The notes: generated by a model not told the origin, from the sequence alone. A stretch of 64,000 nt of DNA from Hygrocybe punicea (GCA_963556145.1 OY744469.1:3754767-3818766), one strand, 5' to 3'. Positions 1-11,081 are shown, numbered from the stretch's first letter. A program made the numbers and translations.

Positions 1-2149
1 AGTCATCATCTTGTTCTTCCACAGAATGGAAATTTTCAGACAAATCATTGCTTTCAGTATTGGCAAAATTTATATTTAATTCATTATCTGTTTCATTATT
101 CATGATGTTGGTTGCAACTACATTTCTTCTTTTTTTCTTTTTTGACACTCTTTTGGGTTTTATCACAGAAAAACGAACCCAGTCATATAACGATACATCT
201 TCATACAAAACAGGTCTAAAAATGTAATTGTCCACCTTGGATAGCCCTACATATGTTCCATTGTTCTTACCAATAACAACTTCGTTATTGCTATCTTCCA
301 TTATTTCATTTGTATCTTCATTATACTCTGCATTGAACACTTTGTTAACATATGGTCTCCAATAAACTGGCACAAACTTATGGCCAGTGTAATGATCAGG
401 GTTTCCAAGTACATACAATGAGGCCATAGGTGCACCAATCTCCAATTTTGATGTTAGAGAATTGACTATCTGTGTGAACAACTTCCAGACCTTCTCTTTT
501 CTTGTCAAATTGCCGCCAATCATTTCTGAATTCCTATCAAAAACACTCTTTATTACTTCAAAAACACTATAGGTCTTTAATGACATTTTTGTAATGTAAT
601 CTGTCACATATGCTATGACGGCTTTGATTGCAGTACCAGACAATAGACTGGTAACATCAGAATTACACCGAAGTATATATGTGAGTTCAGGTGTAAACGT
701 GTTTATCCAGGGTTCTCCTTTTTTTAGATTGAGAGCACCCGTATGAGGTTCTACAAAAGTCTGTTCAAAGGTATCTCTTGGGAATCATCTTTTGTATTCT
801 CCTTTATCATTAAGACAATACAGTCATTTTGGACCATCATGTGTGTTATGTACGTTCAATCTCAGTAATAGATCATCAACGGTATTTTTGAATTTTTGCC
901 ACCAAATTTTGTGTCTGTTTTGACAATTGTTATTGCTGCCACAATATTTTGAACATATGTGAGGTGCTTCTGGAAGAACACAGGTTGGCAATTTATATTC
1001 GGCATTTTCTGCAGCACCCTTAACTTTTGCTGATATTTCATCTTTAGTACCCATCATGAATTGACCAACACACAAGCTTTCTAAATATTCCACCAGTGTC
1101 CTCTGAAATTCAGAAGTGTTATCCAAAATTTTGTCTCGTATTTCTTGGGGTGTTAGACATCCAGCAATCCATAGCAACATGTGAAGATGTAAGGTAAGAC
1201 GGCCTTGTTCTTCTACAGTTCCATAATAAGCAGATGTTTTGCCATAAAGACCACGACGAGACTCATTTACACACAGAACATGTTTGATAAACATTTCAGT
1301 AATATAATGAAAGAAGTGAGCACCAGCAACCGGATTATTTGCAATAAGTTTATAACAATATTTAGGGAGACGTAATTTTGGGTGAAATGCTTCTTTGTTG
1401 TCAGCATAATATAAAGAAATTGGGTGATTGATATCAGCTGGTGCAAATGTAATAAACCAAGTCGGAGCGCCACTGTAGGATATCAATGACCAAATTTCAT
1501 TTCGCATATATTTTTTTGCAGTGATAGAGCCTTCAACCTTACCACCCACATGATCTAGATCAGAAATCAATTTGTAGCATGCTGTTTCTTCAGGTGTCAT
1601 GGGCTTTACTCTTTCACCTTTAGACAACCTTTTGGCGAGGTCTGCTAAAACTTCTGTGTCAATGTTCATCAAACGATCTGCAATTTCATCAAAGTTTTGT
1701 TTATTGGTCAACAATTAACCACCACTTGTACTTCTTTTGATCTGTTCTTGATTGAATGTGACTAGTGGAAAGTATGCATCAGTTTGGAATCTTTTGTCAT
1801 GGTACATCAATAGGTGCCTTTTGTGCATCATGTCACTAATATCCATTACTTCCTCAGTAATGCTGCCGATACCTCCTAAACCATAAGGGAAAAGACAAGG
1901 AAACATCATAGGATATAATTGAGGGTTATTATAAAAAGACTCTGGATTTTTTGCATGACTTATGGCGAGAACACCACCGTGGTCATCTATCAAGTGCTTT
2001 GTTGCTCTTGCAATCAATGCTTTTGGGCTATTAATTTCAAGATCTTCACCAGTAATACCACTGACAACAAATGGACAAGGTCTGTCATGAAAATGCGTAC
2101 CCCATGAAAATGCGCACCCCATACATTTTTCCTCAGATACCACTTATTT
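1..2149 (-). pseudogene. Helitron Rep (HUH) region, broken by stop codons, runs off left edge
   Basis: One minus-strand coding frame runs from about 2143 to base 1. It is interrupted by in-frame stops just below 1717 (TAA), at about 821-823 (TGA) and about 781-783 (TGA). It contains a Helitron-like N domain (WFITFAPADINHP) followed by the HUH nicking motif HLHMLLW and Cys/His pairs. In this family the protein nicks DNA for rolling-circle transposition; the Pif1-like helicase would lie beyond the left edge. The stretch 1-780 is open and acidic/basic but has no recognised domain. A 17 bp tandem duplication near 2088-2122 adds a frameshift. The pieces are collinear with the minus-strand frame at 3782-5345 once the insertion between them is ignored. 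Clearly dead copy; the domain call is firm, exact boundaries are not. Confidence 0.85.
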
Positions 2150-2315
2150 TCATGACGATCTTTGACAGGTTGTCAGACAAACCCTTATGATTCACATACT
2201 CTGCGGAGCAGGGGGAAAGCTTTTACATTTACAAGCCCCTTGAAGGGGCAGGACCGAACCGGACTACGACTACAACTCCCCAAAAGGGAGTGCGACTATT
2301 ACGATCAAGGAGTAT

Positions 2316-2924
2316 CTACTCATCTACGAGATACTCCTCCTTAATTACCTCCTGGAGGACGGCGTCTTCAACGAGGCTACGAACCTGGTCTTCCAACGCC
2401 TGTTCGATCGCTGCACGACAATTGCGCCTAAACGTGTCAGCGATGCCGAAGGGAAGACGAGGCTGGAACTCACGCAGCCCGAAGGGCGCCCTGGTGTCCA
2501 CGTAGGCGTCCCGGAGCCAGAAGTCCTCGTCGGAGTCGGACCCCCAGGAAACCTTCGTTGCGAGCGACGGCATCGAGTCCTCGGACGAGTAGTCCGAGGG
2601 CGGGAATACATCATCCAACGCTATCACAAAGAACCATCAAAACAATAACCAAACACCCCAAGAAAGACAGAACTTACCAAACGGGTCGGCCAGAAGCTCG
2701 CACAGAAGCCTCTTGTTGCGTGCAACAAGGTGGCAACATTCTGTATGATGCTTGGCCTTCCCGCAAGCGAAACAACGACCAGTAGCCCAATACAAATCCT
2801 GATCAGAGTCGGAGAGGCGGCAGGCGAAGTCGTTCGTAATACAATTAACCGCAACAGGGCGGGACGGGTTAAAGAGGGCAGAACGTTTGAAGAATATGAG
2901 ACGATGGCAAGAGTGGGGAAACAT
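2316..2924 (-). CDS. Putative CCHC zinc-knuckle protein, two exons, inside the 2157-3774 element
   Basis: Read as two exons, 2924-2678 and 2620-2316, with a 57 nt GT-AG intron (gtaagt ... gatag), giving 183 residues. Exon 1 contains C-x2-C-x4-H-x4-C (CFACGKAKHHTECC), a zinc knuckle typical of retroelement Gag and nucleic-acid-binding proteins. Exon 2 is acidic (SDYSSEDS, SDSDEDFWLRD) and ends in a possible helix rich in Glu. The intron phase joins both frames cleanly. The start at 2924 is the first ATG in frame; translation could begin upstream. It is divergent from the ORF at 3155. I do not recognise a specific family. It could be a Gag-like remnant or an accessory factor of the element. Confidence 0.45.
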
Positions 2925-3154
2925 CGCATTGATGAGAGATGGGACGAAGGATCCAACCACACTTTATACTGAACGGAGGCCCACTCCCAATCAGGAAGAA
3001 ACCTCTACCACTTCATCAACGAACCCGTGAGAACGACACGTGACCGGAGGTTGAAATCCCCAACTCTCACAGAACACCACAGACCACTCTCATCACTCAC
3101 ACCGGGACAATAAGACACCCACTTTCACTACCCACGCACAAACTCCCTCCAGTC

Positions 3155-3562
3155 ATGACCCAATCCGTTATCGCCACCATCATTGCCATCATTATCGTAT
3201 ACACTTTCATCCTCATCGTGATATGCCGAGGGGTGCAACGAATCCCCATCACCGCCGATCCCGAGATCCCCCTATCAACGTTCGAAGCATTCCGACCCCC
3301 TACGATACGCAACAACGACACGTCACACGGCAGCAAATCCCCGCACGAAGAACGAGACAGCCGTGATGACGCGTACCCGGATGCTTACGGATCTGGTGAT
3401 GAATCCGCACGCCAGCCCGGCATGATCACAAATCACCTCAATGCCGGGGGAGACATGGACTCACCAATGCGACGGAACGAGTCGCCTTTACGACATGTCA
3501 TTGGTACTGCGGAGGGGGAGGGATGGTATAAAAGACATCGCGCTACACATAGTCTACCCTAA
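3155..3562 (+). CDS. Small predicted membrane protein ORF inside the 2157-3774 element
   Basis: 135 codons from ATG. Residues 5-24 form one strongly hydrophobic segment (IATIIAIIIVYTFILIVICR) followed by a long, hydrophilic tail rich in Ser, Asp, Glu, Arg and Pro. This suggests a single-pass protein with a cytosolic tail, with no cleavable signal apparent. It lies 230 bp from the divergent CCHC gene, and its 3' end overlaps a TATA-like element near 3530. No family is recognised. The architecture (very short N-terminus, one hydrophobic segment, acidic/basic tail) resembles the 56-residue ORFs in W1 and W2, although no residue-level similarity is evident. Confidence 0.4.
   Translation: MTQSVIATIIAIIIVYTFILIVICRGVQRIPITADPEIPLSTFEAFRPPTIRNNDTSHGSKSPHEERDSRDDAYPDAYGSGDESARQPGMITNHLNAGGDMDSPMRRNESPLRHVIGTAEGEGWYKRHRATHSLP
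3529..3536 (+). promoter_or_regulatory. TATA-box-like sequence near the right end of the insertion
   Basis: The string tataaaag occurs about 245 bp before the right boundary. In an LTR this is where a promoter would sit; here it only suggests that the 2157-3774 element could be LTR-derived. Confidence 0.35.
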
Positions 3563-3781
3563 CTTTGACCTCCTGTATCTCTCCTAGCAGTTGTACTAGA
3601 CGTAACAAACTTCACCTAAACTCCTTCACCCAGGAAACCCTATCCCCGAACCCCGAAACCCTATCTCTACGAATCGTACCATCACTCTCGTAAAAGAGAC
3701 CCTTGAACATAAACACCTACTTCTGCTGACATCGTGCAACCGTTTGACCCTCCGATCCATCACACGACCGCTAGTCGTGAC

Positions 3782-5345
3782 AAGGTCCACCTTCAACGCC
3801 ATCTTCTTCATCATTGTCGAATGCACTGGTAGCTTCAGGTTCTTTGTTTGTTTCCTTCATACGATATGCAACCACAACTGGAATACCATTTTCTGGATAC
3901 TGTTCTAGATTTTTGTAGGAGATATCCAAATCGTAATAGTCGACGTGGTTCAACTTTAGCCATTCTAAAGCCGAAGATACCATTTTTCTGCGAACCAACA
4001 AAGGAGTGCGATCCATATCCTCTGGTGTGGGTCTGATAGGACCAGTAAAAATAAATGCCAAAACATTGTCAAGTTCTTCGACTGAGGGAGGCAATCGTTG
4101 ATATATCTTTGGCGTTGGATTTTGAAACATTATGGCATTTGCTTTCATTTTATGCATTCCGGAAGAAACACGTACAATGCATTTGTTATGTCGAACTCGA
4201 GCAATCAAAATTTGTTCAGCAAATGTCAAATTCTGTAGTTGTGGTGGAATGGCACCAATCCATAATCCATTTGCCAATGCATATTTTGGAGTGCATCCTC
4301 GGTTTAGACAAGTTTCACATGGATGGCATATCCATTTGCACGCACCGTCTATTACAGGACCTTTCATATTCTGTATCAGATCAGAGCTATGAAATCTCTC
4401 ACGCCTGGTAATATTCATGTTTTCTCTATTCAAAATGTTTAGGTCAACTTTTGTTTTTGACAAAAGTGTCATCCTCTTCAATGGAACCAATTGTCCACAT
4501 ACTGCACACCCACTTTCTGTAAAGTTTTCAGGTGCCACAGCTTCACACCAATTAGATATTATGGTTTCCTTTAATGCAACACTCAGTGGTTTCGGTGGAA
4601 ATGACTGCAACTTTGATGTATTTTTCGTATTTATTCTATGTTGTCCCATATTAATTTCTTCTTTAACATCTCGGTTCTTTCTTCTATGAACATCTCTTTG
4701 ATTTTTTTTATTTTTCTGCTCTGAATTTGCATTCTTGTGCCATAATTTATATCTGTCTGCATTTGATTTAACAATATGAACAGAAAAAACTGTAACATGC
4801 GTTTGACATATTTCACAATTATGATTATTCAAAATGAGAGGAATGTCAGAAACATGCGCTCTCAATGCTAATCTTATAGCATGTAATTTTGCTATTGCAC
4901 GGATGTCTTTCATCGTAAGTTGTGGCAAAAATTTGATTAAGGGAACAGAACCCCAAATGTGATCTTTGCTATTATTAAAAGTTTCTTCAGCCACTATCCG
5001 CAGAACATGATCGATATACTTAAAGATTGTGTCAGGACTGTATTCCATTTTAAAGGAGTTGAGCATATATGGCTCCAGTAACTTGAATTTAAAAGTTGGA
5101 ATGCGATAACCACCACCAATGTAATTATTTGGCATGTTGGTGCATTCAGATTTTCCATATATATTTTGTATGTGAATGAATGCAAATTTGATATACATCA
5201 TGAAAGCTAACAAAATGTTGTTCGAAATAATCATCAAAATGAATGTACATAATTTAGAAATGCATTTCCGCACATGTGTTTTGAAGTCGTGAGCATACAT
5301 CAGATGGCAATGTAGAGGGTCCTCGACCCTCTGAGGCCGTAACAT
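3782..5345 (-). pseudogene. Helitron N-terminal portion (DUF6570-like)
   Basis: A minus-strand open frame of about 520 residues, the upstream part of the Helitron protein. It has several Cys/His pairs, including CAVCGQLVP and a C-x2-C-x3-C-x3-C cluster near the middle. It also has the segment FAEQILIARVRHNKCIVRV and the run IFTGPIRPTPEDMDRTPLLV, which I associate with the DUF6570-type region of fungal Helitrons. The frame ends where the 2157-3774 insertion begins, and the remaining Helitron sequence resumes at 2149. The region is AT-rich compared with the GC-rich insertion and with the gag element to the right. The true N-terminus is uncertain: the first residues up to about 5310 may come from the neighbouring element, near the short inverted repeat at 5310-5332. 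Confidence 0.75.
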
Positions 5346-5733
5346 CGATATCTAGCGAATCCGCTCGAACCCGACGTCTCTAGCAATCTACGTTCGAACC
5401 CGACGCAACCCGACGCAACCCGATGCATACCGACTAGCACGGCCGCTCACATACCTGGTCGGTCTATCTCCTAAACTCGCGGAACTTCAAATATCAAAGA
5501 TAGATCTCATCGGACTGGGATCCCGACATCGGACTTGCCTTATTCACGCCTAGCGTCTCCCTTATGGGGATATAGTAAAGTATTTTGCATCTTTTACGGT
5601 TTTTATATCTTCCACCCATTTTCCCTGTCATCGTCGCCTCGCAACGCTCTTCCTACTTCCCCATTTTTATTCTCCTTTGTTTCCTCTCATCGGCCGAGGA
5701 CTCTCGTCCGAATCTAGGTACAGAACTTTGTAG

Positions 5734-5741
5734 TATAAAAA
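5734..5741 (+). promoter_or_regulatory. TATA-box-like sequence upstream of the gag ORF
   Basis: tataaaaa lies about 720 bp upstream of the gag start at 6458, within C/T-rich, GC-rich DNA (5346-6457) that has no recognisable gene. It may be the promoter in a 5' LTR or leader of the gag element. No matching downstream LTR copy was found, so the LTR boundaries are unknown. Confidence 0.35.
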
Positions 5742-6457
5742 CGGTGCCCAAGCGCCGTCTCAAAAAAAGAAACCAGTTCCCCCATTTCCTCTCTCTGAGA
5801 ATTAGTCTCTCAGTAAATTCCATCGCACACATTGCTCGTCGGATTCCTCGATGCCCTCCCCGTCGTTCTACCGCCTTTATCTCTACGTTTCTCGTCACCC
5901 GACACCCGACCCGCCGTACCCGACATCGTCGGCTTCGTCGGCTTCGATCGGTCTCGATAGATTTCAATAGTTTACTCGGCGGCTTCTTACTTTTTATATC
6001 CTATTATCTTACTGAAGCTTGTTAGACTATTCCTAGTCACTTCTACGCTGACCCCACAGGCTTAGGATTATTATTCCACAGCCACCCCGACCTCGTCTTT
6101 ACATCTGGAGCCCACCGCGAGGAATAGTCTAGCACCACCATAGCTTCCTCTTCCCGTATCCCTCCCTCTGACCGTCGTCTTTGAGATCTTCCTCGAAGAA
6201 CTCTTCAACAAGAACTCTCTTTAGCCACCTTCGACCCGACAATCGACGACGACTTCTTCCAGCTAGTACCCGACCACCTCGCTCGACATAACAATCTCCC
6301 GCTCATCTCAGGGTCAAACACCCCCCTATATCTTTCATCCGACAGTCTCGAATCGGTCGATATACCGATAATTACCATTACACCCGACTCATCCGATCTC
6401 AGTTCGACACCCGCATCGCCTACGTCTCCGACTTCGACCTCACTAGAACCCCCGTCC

Positions 6458-7711
6458 ATGTCTTCACTCTCGACATCGAAAACTCCATCATCGTCATCGT
6501 CTCCGTCTTCGCTCTCGACATCGAAAACTCCGTCATCATCATCGTCCCCGTCTTTGTCTTCGTCCACGCCGTCATCGCCCACGTTACCTGACCCGCTCAT
6601 CGTACACCCGACAACCGCTTCATCGACATCTCAGCTTCCACCCACAATGACTTCGACCTCTGGATCTTCGACTGCTCCCCACGTCACCGCTCCCCATGTT
6701 ACTCCACGACAAATGCCCGCTCGCGGTCACTCCACGGCCCCGACCTTCGACGGGAACCCGCTCAATTTAAACCGCTTCTTCGAAGAAGTCGAGATACTTG
6801 CTGCCGATGCCGCTCTCGACGACGCAGGACGCATCAAGCATAGTCTGCGCTACGCGTCGCTTAGTGACTACGAGCTTTGGGCAAGTTTACCTAGCGCGAC
6901 CGGCGTCGATTATGCCGCATTCAAAAGGAGCGTACTCATGCTATACCCGGGCACGGAAGACGATCACCGGTACACTATGGCGGATCTCGACCATCTTATG
7001 CACACCCACACCGCTTATGGTATCCGTACCCACGCCGAACTTGGCGAATATTACCGCAAGTTCATCCGGATCTCAGGGTTTCTTCTAGACAAGGGTCGGA
7101 TCTCTCCCCGAGAACGCAACATCGCGTACGAGAACGGCTTCCATGTCGAGCTTAAAAAGGACATCAAAACCCGTCTGCAGTACCAAAAGCCAAACCATTT
7201 CCATAGCGACCCTTACGACTTCCAGGACTTCCACAATTGCGCCCACTTCTTGCTGGCCGGAACCGCGGCCGAACCGTCCACCGTCTCTCGTCTATTGTCA
7301 ACGTCGCCTGCCGCCATCCGGTACTCGACTCCAATAGAACCCGCCACCCACTACCCGCCACCCGCTCGCTATGACCCGGTCATTCCTAAAGCGGAACTGG
7401 TCGAACCTAACGTATCCGACCTATTTCGTCTCGTTTCGCAACAACTCGCTGTCCTCACGCAAGCCCTCACCGAACGCAACAACCCCCCAAAGCCGTGTGC
7501 AAATAGGGCTGAGCCGACCACCGCGGGACAGGGTTTCACCAATTTCAACTGCCTCTTTTGCGATGACCCGTTCCATCGTATACGCGATTGTCCCATCTGC
7601 GAGCAGTACACTCGAGACGGGATATGCCGCAAGAACGAGCACGGCCGCATCGTGTTGCCTAACGGAATGTATCTTCCAAAGGCTATCGTCGGCAAAAATA
7701 TGTATGGCTAA
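6458..7711 (+). CDS. Ty3/gypsy Gag-like protein of agaricomycete type
   Basis: 417 codons. The first 80 residues are low-complexity Ser/Thr/Pro. Residues about 90-290 form the Gag-like core, with motifs such as TFDGNPLNLNRFFEEVE and ELWASLPSATGVDYAAFKRS that I associate with mushroom gypsy Gags. A zinc knuckle C-x2-C-x4-H-x4-C (CLFCDDPFHRIRDC) starts at residue 365, followed by a second Cys segment (CEQYTRDGICRKNEHGRI). The ORF stops just before a G-rich run followed by cacTTGG, like the polypurine tract and LTR start of the short-LTR element at 51892. No protease, RT or integrase follows, so the element is gag-only or truncated. A related downstream Gag segment (ERFDAWHAQNPGNR) is found captured in the hAT-like element at 9875-11257. 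Confidence 0.75.
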   Translation: MSSLSTSKTPSSSSSPSSLSTSKTPSSSSSPSLSSSTPSSPTLPDPLIVHPTTASSTSQLPPTMTSTSGSSTAPHVTAPHVTPRQMPARGHSTAPTFDGNPLNLNRFFEEVEILAADAALDDAGRIKHSLRYASLSDYELWASLPSATGVDYAAFKRSVLMLYPGTEDDHRYTMADLDHLMHTHTAYGIRTHAELGEYYRKFIRISGFLLDKGRISPRERNIAYENGFHVELKKDIKTRLQYQKPNHFHSDPYDFQDFHNCAHFLLAGTAAEPSTVSRLLSTSPAAIRYSTPIEPATHYPPPARYDPVIPKAELVEPNVSDLFRLVSQQLAVLTQALTERNNPPKPCANRAEPTTAGQGFTNFNCLFCDDPFHRIRDCPICEQYTRDGICRKNEHGRIVLPNGMYLPKAIVGKNMYG

Positions 7712-7726
7712 AGGAGGGGGGGCACT
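7711..7726 (+). other. Polypurine-tract-like run and candidate 3' LTR start
   Basis: The run aaaggaggggggg followed by cacTTGG matches in form the tract gaggaaaagggg-cact-TGG before the 3' LTR at 53887. A 3' LTR may therefore start at 7727 (TGGATCAAG). It shares the segment agtcacatgactgg-like with the LTR segment at 9794 onward, but its right end could not be placed. Confidence 0.35.
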
Positions 7727-7736
7727 TGGATCAAGT

Positions 7737-8909
7737 GTGCCTGGGTAGTCACATGACTGGAGTTCCCACGGTTCAGTTCCCTTTAGTAGACAGATCTGTT
7801 GTTTTGGTAGAGTCAGTCCTACATGACAACCGGATTGGAGATGTTCTCAGGGTAGCAGCCTCCCTCCCACTCCACCGTCACAACGTGTCATTGCCTTCTA
7901 CCAGTATCCCTCTACTGACCTCTCCTGCAGGTTGCAAAACTCATGTCTAACTTCAAGTTCCTGTCCGACCCCTGCAGACATACCACCTAGCCCAGGTCAT
8001 CATTGCACTGAGCAGGCCAAATACAGCACTCACTCCAACATGTCTTCCTTGTGCTCATATTTTAATTCAAGCAATGCTCCATGATTATTCTCCAGCTCAG
8101 CATTGACGGCTTATTTACATTGCTTACATTCTCTCTGACATTGCCTTTCATAGAATTCACTGTCTACTTACAACAATGAGGATGAGGAAACCTGTTGTGG
8201 AAGTTGGGGAAATTGCTGTCATTGGACCAAACCAAATTATGAAGACTCCTGATGGCTGTAAAGTTTGGGGCCAGTCCTGGTGTAGTCAAGATTGACAATG
8301 AGGACCACTGTGATTTTGTCAAGCTCCAACAAATGTCGGTCTGAATGAACATGGAGGAACACAGGGAGTATACCAATGATATTCTTTATGAAAATTGGCC
8401 AAGTTACCACTATTCACTATTGCATTTCACTTCTCCCAAGTCCTGCAGTGAGACCGCAACAGGAATGTGCTCTACATGAGGCTAAACTTGCAGGGATGAT
8501 GGGCCATGTCATCCCTCATCTTCATCGCTGACAAGTCTGCTCTTCTGCGTTGAGACAAGGAACCAGGTGGCACTTCACTTCCCTTGCCAGTGTAGTGGGA
8601 GGACTTAGATGCATAGCTAGAGATAGAGAGAGTCATCATTGGAGGACTACGACATGCATCCATATAGCGGTCATCACTAGTGCCCACTCCACCGGCTGTA
8701 TCAACCAACCCTCACGAGATGGGCTCTCATGGACAGTGTCATGCCCTGAAAAGAAGAAAACCATGGCATCCAACATGTGAGATGTCCAAGTTCCAAGTCA
8801 CAAAGCTGCTCCACACCCTTCGGCTACACTCACATCATTGAAGTGACTTAGGACATTGAGGGCCTCCAATGATAGGAAGTGTGAGCACAAATCAGCTCAG
8901 GCTTGCTTC
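7737..8909. other. No gene recognised; degraded coding-like sequence
   Basis: Only short frames are present. Stretches around 8180-8480 look like decayed protein-coding DNA in several frames, but I recognise no family. The same sequence appears to resume at 12832 after the hAT-like element 8918-12823 (target CACTGCAT), so the two blocks were once contiguous. Confidence 0.4.
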
Positions 8910-9072
8910 CACTGCATTAGTGTTGGGGAAGTTCAGTTCAGTCCAGTTTTGGGTCTTTTTGCCCCAAACCAAGACCAAACTGTTCAGTTCCTGTCGAAAA
9001 TCCTGGAACCAAAACTGACATAAACCATTTACATCAGTTTGGTTTGGTCCAAACCGAGACTGTCAGGTATCC

Positions 9073-9118
9073 ACCTTGCAAGAGAGCTGCGCATGTCAAT
9101 TGACGTGGCCTTCACAAA
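9073..9118. repeat. 55 bp palindromic unit, copy 1 (right arm lost)
   Basis: accttgcaag, centre gtcaattgac at 9095-9104; the right arm is disrupted at the LINE junction. Confidence 0.6.
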
Positions 9119-9127
9119 AGACTGGAA

Positions 9128-9772
9128 ATGACAAGATGGAGACATGATGACCTGAACTTAGTATTGCGATGGATGCCAGGACACAAGGGGGCGGAAGGCA
9201 ATGAGCAGGCAGATGCAAAGGCAAAAAATGCAGTGAGAGACAGAGTCTCATCAAACGAGCAACTACCAGCAGACCTGCACAAGAAACTACCCTTTAGCAA
9301 GACGGTGGTACAGTGTACTTTCCTTGATGGGCTTTGCGATCAAGCAATGGAATATTGGCGTGACTCCACCCACTTCGTATAAGTAAACGACGTTGACCCA
9401 ACCTTCTCACCATCGACATATCGACACATGACAGCATCATTACCAAAGAAACACACAGCCATCCTCATGCAACTGCGGTCTGGACATATCGGCCTGAACC
9501 ACCACCTGCACAGAATCCAGCGTGCAGACTCCCCAGTATGCCCATGTTGCCAATGAAGCAATGAAACCATTGAGCACTTCCTTGTCTGATGCCCAGCCCA
9601 TGAACATGCACGTGATAGGATGAGGTGCATGATGGGATGTGATGCTGGGTACATCAAGAAACTTCTGTCAGTGCCGAAATATCTCCCGGCCTTATTCCAC
9701 TTCATCAATGCTACTGAGAGACTAAAAGAGACGTTTGGCAACATACCAGCTTGCAGTCCACTCAATAGCCAT
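9128..9772 (+). pseudogene. Non-LTR retrotransposon (LINE) 3' remnant: RNase H and C-terminal zinc region
   Basis: One plus-strand frame continues from 9128 to about 9772 with stops near 9380, 9557 and 9588. It begins with the RNase H signature WMPGHKGAEGNEQADAKAK and continues into LRSGHIGLNHHLHRI and SPVCPCC ... HFLV ... CPAHEHARDRM. This is the C-terminal His/Cys region typical of fungal LINE endonuclease/RT polyproteins. Two of the stops are TGA at positions where CGA (Arg) is plausible. The RT and endonuclease parts are absent. It ends where the solo LTR starts. Confidence 0.8.
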
Positions 9773-10067
9773 TGGAGTGGTAGCGAGTGTCCAGTCACAT
9801 GATGAGGTTCTTACAGTTCATTGTAGATAGTTCCCTGTTTGGTAGTAGTTCCCAATCAAGTCTTCCTCGCCAGCTAGTGTTGCCGAAGTTCAGTTCGGTC
9901 CGGTTCCAAGCCTTTTTGGCGGAACCGCGAACTGAACTTCGGGTCCGGTTTGGTGCATGGCCAAACCTGGACCCGGACGGCATCGAACCGTCTCTCCATG
10001 TTCGGTCTGGGTTCAGACGCGGTCTGAACCCCAGACCGAGGTGGGCTCACCCCATGAGCTCCGTTCT

Positions 10068-10120
10068 CCTCACGAATGGCAGGCACGTATCAATTGATAC
10101 GGCGCTACACTTCGCGAGGT
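10068..10120. repeat. 55 bp palindromic unit, copy 2
   Basis: cctcacgaa ... acgtatcaattgatacg ... ttcgcgaggt, in A2. Inner arms CGTATC/GATACG differ from other families but still pair. Confidence 0.85.
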
Positions 10121-10251
10121 AGTTGGGCTGCGGGGGAGCCGTCCGGCGCTGCCACTGCTGCTGTTGCTGCTGCTGCCGGCGCTGCTGCTGCTGCTGTGGC
10201 CATTGCTGCTGCCACTGCTGCTGCTGTTGTGGCCGTTGCCGTTGCCACTGC

Positions 10252-10285
<34 letters not shown>

Positions 10286-11081
10286 GCCACCGTTGCTGCT
10301 GTCGCTGCTGCTGTTGCCGTTGCTGCTGCCGCTGTTGCTGCTGCTGCTGGCCGTCGTGGTTGTCGTTGCCGTTGTTGTTGCCGCCGGTGGTGGTGGTGTT
10401 GCGGCTGTCCCGCGTCCATTGGCGTTGGATGGCTTGATGCAGCAGCAGCTGCTGCTGTTGCCGGCGTTGCTGCTGCCGGCGTTGCTGCTACTGGCGTTGC
10501 TGCTGCTGCTGTTGCTGTTGCTGCTGCCGCTGTCACTGCTGCTGCTGCCGTTGCTGCCGGCGCTGCCGCTGGCCGTTGCCGTCGTCGTTGCCTGGTTGCC
10601 ACCGCTGGTGGTGGTGGTGGTGGTGGTGGTTTTGCGGTTGTCCCGCGTCCGTTGGCATTGCGTTGGCGTTGGGATATGGTGATCGGCTGCTCGTTGATAG
10701 GTCTGGCCGTTTTCTCGGCGGGTTTCGCGGCGGGGACAGACGTGGAAGTGGTGGGCAGATTGGGAAACGTTTCTCTAGACTTGCCTTTCGTCTTTGATGG
10801 GATCTCTACACCGTCGAATCTAACCCGTTTACGAAGCCGCTGCACTTCGGCTTCCAGAACCTTAATCTGTTCGTTGTCGTCGTCGATGTCGGACGTCGTG
10901 GACTGAAAGATGTCGGCGTACTCGGTGGTGACCTCTGGTTCGTAGGTGGGTACTTCGATGGCGGAGACGAAGTTAGCTTTTACATGAGGCGGCGGGTCGC
11001 GTTGGAACAGTTCTGTGGGGTTGCGGGCAGGGGGAGCGCGGTTGCCGGGGTTCTGTGCGTGCCACGCGTCGAAGCGTTCCC
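10106..11081 (-). pseudogene. Captured Gag segment with poly-Ala tail inside hAT-like A2
   Basis: A minus-strand frame is open from 11081 to 10106. It starts right after a good GT-AG intron (11127-11082, gtac...atgcag). The first part (ERFDAWHAQNPGNR, then RLRKRVRFDGVEIPSK) resembles the linker that follows the zinc-knuckle region in agaricomycete gypsy Gag proteins such as the one at 6458-7711. The second part is encoded by the GCT-type triplet tract and is almost pure Ala with Pro runs, so it is unlikely to be a functional protein. Best read as a piece of retrotransposon gene picked up by a hAT-like element, with the triplet tract grown alongside. Confidence 0.55.
10148..10620. repeat. Imperfect GCT/GCC trinucleotide tract
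   Basis: Several hundred bases of gctgctgctgccg-type triplets with interspersed gttgccgttg words, open in every forward frame and on the reverse strand. The same kind of tract, reverse-complemented, occurs in A3 (45330-45470) and A4 (57580-57830). It explains the long Ala, Leu and Cys-rich ORFs here, which are not real genes. Confidence 0.85.

Larger units (their letters stand above)
2157..3774. mobile_element. 1.6 kb insertion in the Helitron, LTR-like or unclassified, with two divergent ORFs
   Basis: GC-rich block splitting the AT-rich Helitron gene. The flanks carry a 7 bp near-duplication, TCATGAC at 2150-2156 and TCGTGAC at 3775-3781, differing by one transition. Using this pair and skipping the 17 bp duplication near 2100 brings the two Helitron frames into register, which supports the boundaries. 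It holds a spliced minus-strand CCHC-type gene (2316-2924) and a plus-strand membrane-protein ORF (3155-3562). A TATA-like tataaaag lies about 250 bp before its right end. No clear TG...CA termini or terminal inverted repeats were found, so the class is unknown. The layout resembles elements W1 and W2: small membrane protein upstream of a TATA box near one end. Confidence 0.6.

Noticed and set aside
2153..3782. TG...CA boundaries for the insertion in the Helitron
   Set aside because: TGAC...GACA ends can be drawn, but they leave no target duplication and do not rejoin the Helitron reading frame, unlike the 2157-3774 boundaries.
10076..10906. Long Ala-, Leu- and Cys-rich ORFs in all frames at 10076-10906
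   Set aside because: Produced by the GCT/GCC triplet tract; open on both strands with single-residue composition, not protein genes. Only the minus-strand Gag-like segment beyond about 10600 has non-repetitive content.
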